DNA from: DAOTUL01 sp034437435
GTDB taxonomy: Bacteria; Chloroflexota; Anaerolineae; Aggregatilineales; Phototrophicaceae
Direction of reading: 5' to 3'
DNA: 6,100 bases
Assembly: GCA_964417785.1 (NCBI GenBank)
Contig: CAYQJO010000254.1
Location: 1-6,100 of the forward strand
The position numbers and the translations under genes are program-made. Shown piece by piece: positions 1 through 4,902 of this stretch (positions are counted from its first letter, which is position 1; every line of letters begins with the position of its first letter). The notes under the pieces are model-generated. The model worked only from the letters and a program-made list of their open reading frames with translations. It was not told the origin of the DNA and made no database searches.

Positions 1-40
1 TACCAGAGTGAGCGCGACTTGCCATCGTATCAACCGTCGA

Positions 41-53
41 ATTTTGGTATTAT
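41..53 (+). promoter_or_regulatory. Putative extended -10 promoter for the tat operon
   Basis: The sequence TGGTATTAT at 45-53 fits an extended -10 element (TG, one base, then TATTAT at 48-53), preceded by a short T run. No good -35 hexamer lies 16-18 bp upstream; TTGCCA at 19-24 would leave a 23-bp spacer, which is too long. A start near position 60 would give a leader of roughly 30 nt before the ATG at 89. This is motif reading only. Bases 1-88 show no supportable coding region. Confidence 0.4.
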
Positions 54-88
54 AGGGAGAGAACGTTGTGTGAAAAGGACCCGGTTTT

Positions 89-634
89 ATGAATATTCTT
101 GGCGTCGGCATGGGTGAACTGTTTTTGGTGCTGATGATTATGCTGATTGTAGCCGGTCCCAAGCGAATGATTGCCTGGGCATTTGTCCTCGGCAAGTATA
201 TGGCCCAGTTGCGCCGGATGTGGTCACAGGCGATGGATGTCCTGCAAAAAGAATTTGACGATGCCGGTATGGACATTAAGCTGCCGCGAGACATTCCCAC
301 ACGAAACGATGTCAATAAATTCGCTGCCGATGTAATGAAACCGATGACCGATCCGTTGGAAGAAGCATCCAGAGAGGTGAAAGAGGTCACACGGACGGCT
401 CAGAAAGAGGTCGAAGACCTCAAAAAGACCAAAATCCTGGAAGACGTGAAGGCACAGCCACGCCAGATGAAGGTCAACATTCCCACACCAACGAAGAAAA
501 CCGAACCGAAGCCTGAAGAAGTCCCGGCGGAGCCAGAGGCGACTCCGCCCGATGAACCGAATGCCGAGGAAGAGTCCTTTGGCACCTGGTCAAATACAAC
601 GGAGATGAACGGAAAGTCCGATGCGCCAGACTAA
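89..634 (+). CDS. Sec-independent protein translocase subunit, TatA/TatB family (TatB-like)
   Basis: This is a single-span membrane subunit of the twin-arginine translocase, which exports folded proteins across the cytoplasmic membrane. Residues 3-22 form the hydrophobic helix, with Glu10 near its start as in TatB proteins. Gly23-Pro24 occupies the hinge of the TatA/B signature, where the family usually has Phe-Gly-Pro; here it is Ala-Gly-Pro. An amphipathic helix follows (about 26-60), then a charged, probably coiled-coil stretch (about 85-125). The tail (about 130-181) is rich in Pro, Glu and Lys and probably disordered. At 181 residues it is closer to TatB than to a typical short TatA. The start is supported by AAAAGGA at 73-79, nine bases before the ATG. 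The tatC gene begins inside its 3' end. Family assignment is secure; TatA versus TatB cannot be settled from sequence. Confidence 0.87.
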   Translation: MNILGVGMGELFLVLMIMLIVAGPKRMIAWAFVLGKYMAQLRRMWSQAMDVLQKEFDDAGMDIKLPRDIPTRNDVNKFAADVMKPMTDPLEEASREVKEVTRTAQKEVEDLKKTKILEDVKAQPRQMKVNIPTPTKKTEPKPEEVPAEPEATPPDEPNAEEESFGTWSNTTEMNGKSDAPD

Positions 635-1430
635 ACCGGTTCCCGTTTACAGCAACAACAAGAATAACAGGGACCATCCGCCAGAGGACGATGGTAACGA
701 CCTACGCATGAGCCTGTGGGAGCATCTGGCTGACCTACGCAACCGGCTGCTGCGGGCCATGCTGGCTGTCATCGCCGGGACGGTGGTCGGCGCGGTGTTC
801 GCCGGGCAGATGCTGGATTACATGCGTGGGCCATACTGCCGCGCCGCTGACATCCAGGATGCCTGCCAGCTTGTGGTTCTGGGGCCGACCGGCAGTATCG
901 TCGCCTATTTCCGGGTGGCGTTGATGATCGGCGGTGTTCTGGCGGTGCCGCTGGTCAGCTACCAGATTATGATGTTCATCCTTCCCGGTCTGACACGCAA
1001 AGAAAAACGGGTGGTGTTGATGTCACTGCCGGCGATCAGTATTCTATTTGTCATTGGAGCTTCGTTCGCCTGGTTCGTCCTGATGCCGCCAGCGTTGGGT
1101 TTCCTGGAAGGTTTTCAGCCGACTTTATTCAAGCCGGAATGGACGGCTCCGCTATACATCAACTTCGTGACCTCGCTTATCTTCTGGATGGGCGTGGCCT
1201 TTGAAACGCCGCTGGTCTTCTTCGTCCTGGCGCTGCTCGGTATGGTCTCCGCCGGATCGTTGATTCACAACTGGCGTGTGGCGATTGTCGGTGCTGCGGT
1301 TGCTGCCGCCATGATTACGCCGACGGTTGATCCGGTCAACATGGCGCTGGTAATGGCTCCGCTGCTCACGCTGTATATCTTGAGCATTTTCCTGGTGATG
1401 ATCGGTCGCCGTATATCCGGTGTGGGGTAG
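621..1430 (+). CDS. tatC: Sec-independent protein translocase TatC
   Basis: TatC is the polytopic core of the Tat translocase and the receptor for twin-arginine signal peptides. Its hallmarks are present. The N-terminal EHLADLRNR motif (34-42) matches the family HLxELRxR pattern. The first cytoplasmic loop carries Phe119, Pro122 and Glu128 (FILPGLTRKEKR). The transmembrane Glu195 lies in the FETP motif, and a Thr-Pro with a following Asp lies at 233-237. Six hydrophobic segments are apparent at about 43-62, 92-118, 132-156, 180-207, 217-234 and 239-261. Length (269 residues) is normal. The ATG at 621 has GGAAAG four bases upstream and overlaps the preceding tat gene by 14 bp, which suggests translational coupling. 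An alternative ATG at 708 would remove a hydrophilic 29-residue N-terminus but has no clear ribosome binding site. The C-terminus is very short after the last helix. Confidence 0.95.
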   Translation: MRQTKPVPVYSNNKNNRDHPPEDDGNDLRMSLWEHLADLRNRLLRAMLAVIAGTVVGAVFAGQMLDYMRGPYCRAADIQDACQLVVLGPTGSIVAYFRVALMIGGVLAVPLVSYQIMMFILPGLTRKEKRVVLMSLPAISILFVIGASFAWFVLMPPALGFLEGFQPTLFKPEWTAPLYINFVTSLIFWMGVAFETPLVFFVLALLGMVSAGSLIHNWRVAIVGAAVAAAMITPTVDPVNMALVMAPLLTLYILSIFLVMIGRRISGVG

Positions 1431-1452
1431 GGGCGCAGCGCCGCTGCGCCCC
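1430..1452. terminator. GC-rich palindrome, candidate bidirectional terminator
   Basis: GGGGCGCAGC (1430-1439) and its exact reverse complement (1443-1452) form a 10-bp perfect stem with a 3-nt loop, GCC. It lies between the convergent stops of tatC and the minus-strand oxidoreductase and includes the last G of the tatC stop codon. There is no T run on either side, so it is not a textbook intrinsic terminator. It could block transcription or RNA decay from both directions, or be one copy of a dispersed palindromic repeat. Confidence 0.55.
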
Positions 1453-1459
1453 TGACGGA

Positions 1460-2770
1460 CTAAACGTACTGGCTCAACGGGAACAGATCGTCCACGCGCA
1501 CCAGTTCGCCGGTCTGCATCGCCTTGTTAGCGCTGATGCCCATCATGATCGACGCTGCGCCGTCGATGTGGGAGGCGGCCCGGTTAAACGGGTCTTCCGG
1601 CGGATTATCCGAGAAAATCTGCTCCAGCATCACCGGGTCTGCACCGCCATGACCACCCTGAGAGTCGGGAATCTCCACCTCATAAGGCGGGGCGAATATC
1701 GGGAACAGCATGATCCGTTTATGTTTGAATGCGCCGGTGCTGGCTTGTAAGTTGATCTCCTCGCGGTCCTGCGCCTGTTCCACCGCTTCGATTACTTCCA
1801 ACTCCACACGGCCTTTGGTGCCGGTAATGGCGACCTTCAACCCCTCCCAGGGTGAATAAGCGATCAGCGAATAGCTGAGCAGCACGCCGTTGTGATAGCG
1901 GGCCGTCACGCACATGGTGTCCTCAATGGTAACCGGCTCACCGAAGACGTTGCGGTCACGGATATAACCGCTTTCTGGCTCGGCATCCAGGTACAGGCCC
2001 TTGAGCGCATCGTGCTGGTCCATGAACAGGGCAAAGGGATCGTCTTTGGCGTCTGGTTCGCCAGTATAGCGGGTGTAACTGTACTGTTCGCCGCGCTCTT
2101 CGGCGTTTTCTTTGCCGTAGAACTGCAAATCACCCAAAGCGAAAACCTCTTTCGGGTACGAGGCGATCCACCAGTTGACCAGATCGAAGTGGTGGGTGGC
2201 TTTGTGTACCAGCAGGCCGCCGGAGTTGTGCTTCTCACGGTGCCAGCGTCGGAAGTAATCTGCGCCGTGATGCGTATCCAGCACCCATGAAAAATCGACG
2301 CTCAAGGGGCGACCGATCTTGCCTTCCATGATGACTTCGCGCAGTTTGGTATAGGCCGGTGCATAGCGGTAATTGAAGGTCACACGCAGATTCTTGCCCG
2401 TCCGCTCAATAGCATCGAAGATGGCACGGGCTTTCTCCGCGTCGGTTGTCATCGGCTTCTCGGAGATGACATCACAGCCCAGTTCCATCGCCCGGATGAT
2501 ATAGATATGGTGGGTAGCGTCCATCGTGGTGACGATCACAAAATCGGGTCTGGTTTCCGCGATCATCTTGTCGAAATCGTCCGCCAGGTAGGTTGGAACA
2601 GGCGGGAGGCCAGCCTTCTCTTTGATTTGCCCGTTATACCAGTCCATCCGAGTCTGGGTGGTGTCGCAGAACGCGACGAGTTCTGCTGTCTCCGTAAATT
2701 GGCCGATAATGGCCTCGACATACATACCGGAACGTCCGCCGGTACCGACTATCGCGTAGCGTTTACGCAT
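1460..2770 (-). CDS. Gfo/Idh/MocA family NAD(P)-dependent oxidoreductase
   Basis: This is a predicted cytoplasmic dehydrogenase of the Gfo/Idh/MocA family, whose members oxidise or reduce sugars, inositols and related compounds with NAD(P). The N-terminal Rossmann fold opens with YAIVGTGGRSGM (5-16). The family Glu-Lys-Pro motif, with the usual catalytic Lys at 105, is at 104-106. The C-terminal alpha/beta domain carries SGGLLVHKATHHFDLVNWW (183-201), in the place of the family's active-site Asp/His motif. Length is 436 residues, somewhat longer than the typical 330-400. I chose the ATG at 2770 because AGAAAGGA (2788-2781) and AGGAT (2779-2775) precede it and the Rossmann strand begins at once. 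An in-frame extension to 2848 would add 26 unrelated residues and cross the putative promoter. No signal peptide is seen. It is divergent from the FAD oxidoreductase gene. The substrate is unknown. Confidence 0.9.
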   Translation of the reverse strand: MRKRYAIVGTGGRSGMYVEAIIGQFTETAELVAFCDTTQTRMDWYNGQIKEKAGLPPVPTYLADDFDKMIAETRPDFVIVTTMDATHHIYIIRAMELGCDVISEKPMTTDAEKARAIFDAIERTGKNLRVTFNYRYAPAYTKLREVIMEGKIGRPLSVDFSWVLDTHHGADYFRRWHREKHNSGGLLVHKATHHFDLVNWWIASYPKEVFALGDLQFYGKENAEERGEQYSYTRYTGEPDAKDDPFALFMDQHDALKGLYLDAEPESGYIRDRNVFGEPVTIEDTMCVTARYHNGVLLSYSLIAYSPWEGLKVAITGTKGRVELEVIEAVEQAQDREEINLQASTGAFKHKRIMLFPIFAPPYEVEIPDSQGGHGGADPVMLEQIFSDNPPEDPFNRAASHIDGAASIMMGISANKAMQTGELVRVDDLFPLSQYV

Positions 2771-2774
2771 GTTG

Positions 2775-2788
2775 ATCCTATCCTTTCT
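2775..2788 (-). promoter_or_regulatory. Ribosome binding site fixing the oxidoreductase start at 2770
   Basis: Read on the minus strand, AGAAAGGATAGGAT ends four bases before the ATG at 2770 and contains two Shine-Dalgarno-like cores, AAGGA and AGGAT. This supports the shorter reading frame over the upstream in-frame ATG at 2848. Confidence 0.6.
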
Positions 2789-2803
2789 GAGTTGCATCTT
2801 AAG

Positions 2804-2812
2804 AGTGTACCA
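2804..2812 (-). promoter_or_regulatory. Putative extended -10 promoter for the Gfo/Idh/MocA gene
   Basis: On the minus strand, TGGTACACT (2812 to 2804) is an extended -10-like element: TG, one base, then TACACT. It would start transcription near 2797, about 27 nt ahead of the ATG at 2770. No convincing -35 is present. It resembles TGGTATTAT ahead of the tat genes. It rests on motif similarity only. Confidence 0.33.
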
Positions 2813-2861
2813 AGACCGATACCAGAGGGGTAGTCCAATGGTCTGCAACCCTTTTCTGAGT

Positions 2862-2867
2862 TATGAT
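2862..2867 (+). promoter_or_regulatory. Putative -10 element for the FAD oxidoreductase gene
   Basis: TATGAT (2862-2867) differs from the -10 consensus at one position and lies 38 bp before the ATG at 2906, giving an expected leader of about 30 nt. The best -35 at 17-bp spacing is TGGTCT (2839-2844), which matches only half of the consensus. The site sits within the 135-bp divergent intergenic region 2771-2905, which holds nothing else I can support. Confidence 0.35.
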
Positions 2868-2905
2868 TATGGCATTGAGGGAAAATAACATAGACGGAGA
2901 CAAGC

Positions 2906-4498
2906 ATGAGGGAAGCAGTAACCGAGATTCTGATCGTCGGTGGCGGTCTGGGGGGAATTGCCGCCGCTTTGTCAGCGATGCGATTGGGCCGCAAGGTCAT
3001 CATGACCGAAGAAACCGACTGGATCGGTGGTCAGTTGACCTCGCAGGCTGTGCCGCCGGACGAAAACCCCTGGATCGAAATGCAGGGCGGTGGCACCCGC
3101 ACCTACCAGTTTTTCCGCGACGCCGTGCGCGATTACTACCGCAAATACTATCCGCTGACCCAGGTCGCCCGTGAAGACAGCCGCATTAACCCCGGTGTGG
3201 CCGGTGTGAGCCGCTTGTGCCATGAGCCGCGTGTGGCGCTGGCGGTGCTGGAAGGTATGCTGGCTCCCTATCGCTCCGGCGGGATGATCGATATTCTGCT
3301 GGAACACCGGCCTGTCGCCGCTGAGACCGACGGCGACCGGGTGGTCTCGGTCACGCTGGAACCGGTCAATGGTGGCGAGCAGATTGTCATCGGCGCACCG
3401 TATATCATTGATGCGACCGAACTGGGTGATCTGCTGGAACTGGCGCAGGTAGAGCATGTCATCGGCGCGGAGAGCCAGGCGGAGACTGGCGAACTGCACG
3501 CACTGGAAGGGGATGCCGATCCGCTGGAACAGCAGGCCATCACCTGGTGCTTCGCCATAGACTATTTGGAAGGCGAGGACCACACCATCGACAAACCCGC
3601 AGATTACGATTTCTGGCGCACCTACCAACCAGATTTCTGGCCGGGACCGCACCTGGGATGGGACGATATTGACCCGGTGACGCTCCAGTCGCGCCACCGT
3701 GAGATTTTCGCTCCTGCTAATCTGCGCAACGTGGAGTCCTTCTGGGAGTACCGCCGTATTTTCTACAAGGACCACTACCCGGAGGGCATGTTCCGCAGCG
3801 ACATCACCCTGGTGAACTGGCCGCAGATCGATTATTACGAAGGCCCGCTTCTGGGTGTCTCCGATGAAGAGCGCCAGAAGCATCTGCGCGGCGCGAAGCA
3901 GTTGAGCATGTCGATGCTGTATTGGATGCAGACCGAATCACCACGACACGATGGCGGCACCGGCTATCCGGGTTTGCGGCTGCGCAAGGATGTGGTCGAT
4001 ACCGATGACGGTTTGGCAAAGTATGTCTATATCCGCGAGGCGCGGCGCATTAAAGCCGAGTTCACGGTGCTTGAGGAGCATGTCGGTGTGGAACAGCGCG
4101 GGGACCGCGTGGGTGCCGAAATCTTCACCGATACGGTCGGCGTCGGCAGCTACCGCATCGACCTGCATTTCAGCACGGCCAAGCGCAATTACATCGACGT
4201 GAGCAGTTATCCCTTCCAGATTCCGCTGGGTGCCTTGCTGCCAGTTCGGGTGGACAACCTGCTGCCAGCCAACAAGAATATCGGTACCACCCATATCACC
4301 AATGGCTGCTATCGCCTGCATCCGGTGGAATGGAACATCGGTGAAACGGTCGGCGCACTGGCCGCCTACTGCCTGAATCACGATCTGGTGCCGCGTCAGG
4401 TCCGCAGCGATCATCTGGAAGACTTCCAATCGCTGCTGCACGATCAACTGGGTATTCCGTTGAAATGGGAAAGATACGCCGCCATTCACGCCAGATGA
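2906..4498 (+). CDS. FAD-dependent oxidoreductase (PF12831-type)
   Basis: This is a predicted cytoplasmic flavoprotein of 530 residues. The N-terminal dinucleotide-binding motif VGGGLGGIAAA (11-21) follows a beta strand and fits GxGxxG. The acidic end of the next strand (Glu35/Glu36) should bind the FAD ribose, and TDWIGGQLTSQ (37-47) resembles the segment after the FAD site in the FAD_oxidored family. YIREARRIKAEFTV (375-388) is another segment I associate with that family. Near the C-terminus, NLLPANKNIGTTH (451-463) and WNIGETVGALAAY (476-488) match the typical closing FAD-binding segment. GGAGA at 2896-2900, five bases before the ATG, supports the start. There is no signal peptide or Cys-rich cluster. 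It is transcribed away from the Gfo/Idh/MocA gene, so a shared pathway is plausible. Automated pipelines sometimes label such proteins xanthan lyase-like; the substrate is not identifiable here. Confidence 0.87.
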   Translation: MREAVTEILIVGGGLGGIAAALSAMRLGRKVIMTEETDWIGGQLTSQAVPPDENPWIEMQGGGTRTYQFFRDAVRDYYRKYYPLTQVAREDSRINPGVAGVSRLCHEPRVALAVLEGMLAPYRSGGMIDILLEHRPVAAETDGDRVVSVTLEPVNGGEQIVIGAPYIIDATELGDLLELAQVEHVIGAESQAETGELHALEGDADPLEQQAITWCFAIDYLEGEDHTIDKPADYDFWRTYQPDFWPGPHLGWDDIDPVTLQSRHREIFAPANLRNVESFWEYRRIFYKDHYPEGMFRSDITLVNWPQIDYYEGPLLGVSDEERQKHLRGAKQLSMSMLYWMQTESPRHDGGTGYPGLRLRKDVVDTDDGLAKYVYIREARRIKAEFTVLEEHVGVEQRGDRVGAEIFTDTVGVGSYRIDLHFSTAKRNYIDVSSYPFQIPLGALLPVRVDNLLPANKNIGTTHITNGCYRLHPVEWNIGETVGALAAYCLNHDLVPRQVRSDHLEDFQSLLHDQLGIPLKWERYAAIHAR

Positions 4499-4510
4499 GA
4501 CAGATAGTGT

Positions 4511-4566
4511 GATTAATAATAAAATAATGAATATCCATGTGGGGTGTCCCGGAAAGCCCTTATAAT
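4511..4566 (+). promoter_or_regulatory. Putative kaiBC promoter: AT-rich upstream tract plus perfect TATAAT
   Basis: A perfect -10 hexamer, TATAAT, lies at 4561-4566. The expected start near 4573 gives a 30-nt leader before the kaiB ATG at 4603. No good -35 is found at 16-18 bp spacing; the 17-bp position reads TGTGGG. The tract 4511-4534 is almost entirely A and T and falls at about -62 to -39, where an UP element would lie. It is the most AT-rich stretch in the window. This suggests kaiBC has its own promoter rather than depending on read-through from the FAD gene. Confidence 0.5.
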
Positions 4567-4590
4567 GTGATGGCTTTTCAGGAAACCCTG

Positions 4591-4600
4591 GAAGGGAAGG
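4591..4600 (+). promoter_or_regulatory. Ribosome binding site deciding the kaiB start
   Basis: The purine-rich GAAGGGAAGG ends two bases before the ATG at 4603, with AGGG at 4593-4596 at six-base spacing. It fixes kaiB initiation at 4603. The in-frame ATGs at 4537 and 4570 lie upstream of the expected transcription start and lack such a site. Confidence 0.65.
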
Positions 4601-4602
4601 CT

Positions 4603-4902
4603 ATGAGCGAGAAAGTCATCCTAACACTCTATGTAGCAGGCTCTACGCCCCGATCTGAACGTGCGATAGAGAATATTCACCGTATTGTGTCGGACTTCCT
4701 GAAGGGCGATTGTGGTATTGAGGTCATCGACGTACTGGAAGAACCGGGAAAGGCCGAAGATGCCCGCATCCTGGTGACTCCCACGTTGGTCCGGGAAGAA
4801 CCCAGACCGGAACGGCGCATCGTCGGTGATCTATCGGATACCGAGAAGGTCCTGAAGGGTCTTAATATACCGGGCAACAGATTGATGGGGCAGTCGGGAT
4901 GA
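4603..4902 (+). CDS. kaiB: Circadian clock protein KaiB
   Basis: KaiB is the small thioredoxin-like, fold-switching partner that binds the CI ring of KaiC in the cyanobacterial clock. The 99-residue protein is close to the usual size of about 102. It shows the family pattern throughout: LTLYVAGSTPRS (7-18) on the first strand, EVIDVLEEP (40-48), ILVTPTL (56-62) with the conserved Thr-Pro-Thr, and RIVGDLSDTEKVLKGL (72-87). The acidic C-terminal tail seen in some cyanobacterial KaiB is absent; the protein ends in a short Gly/Ser-containing segment. I start it at 4603 because of the ribosome binding site at 4591-4600 and because family homology begins there. The in-frame extension to 4537 would add 22 unrelated residues across the TATAAT. 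Its stop overlaps the kaiC start by 4 bp, which implies translational coupling. Identity is secure; rhythmic function in this host is not shown. Confidence 0.95.
   Translation: MSEKVILTLYVAGSTPRSERAIENIHRIVSDFLKGDCGIEVIDVLEEPGKAEDARILVTPTLVREEPRPERRIVGDLSDTEKVLKGLNIPGNRLMGQSG

Noticed and set aside
1892..2290. 132-codon open frame on the plus strand
   Set aside because: It is antisense to the Gfo/Idh/MocA gene. A hydrophobic patch is present but there is no ribosome binding site or family match.
2771..2848. 26-residue N-terminal extension of the Gfo/Idh/MocA protein
   Set aside because: The Rossmann fold begins directly after the ATG at 2770, which has a good Shine-Dalgarno, and the extension crosses the putative -10 element.
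2972..3883. 303-codon open frame on the minus strand
   Set aside because: It lies entirely antisense within the FAD oxidoreductase gene, which has clear FAD motifs. The translation shows no recognisable domain, as expected for a shadow frame in GC-rich DNA.
4558..4602. Possible inverted repeats around CCCTT...AAGGG and CAGG...CCTG in the kaiB leader
   Set aside because: The arms are only 4-6 bp and imperfect beyond that, and the right arm is the purine-rich ribosome binding site. No riboswitch or operator can be supported.
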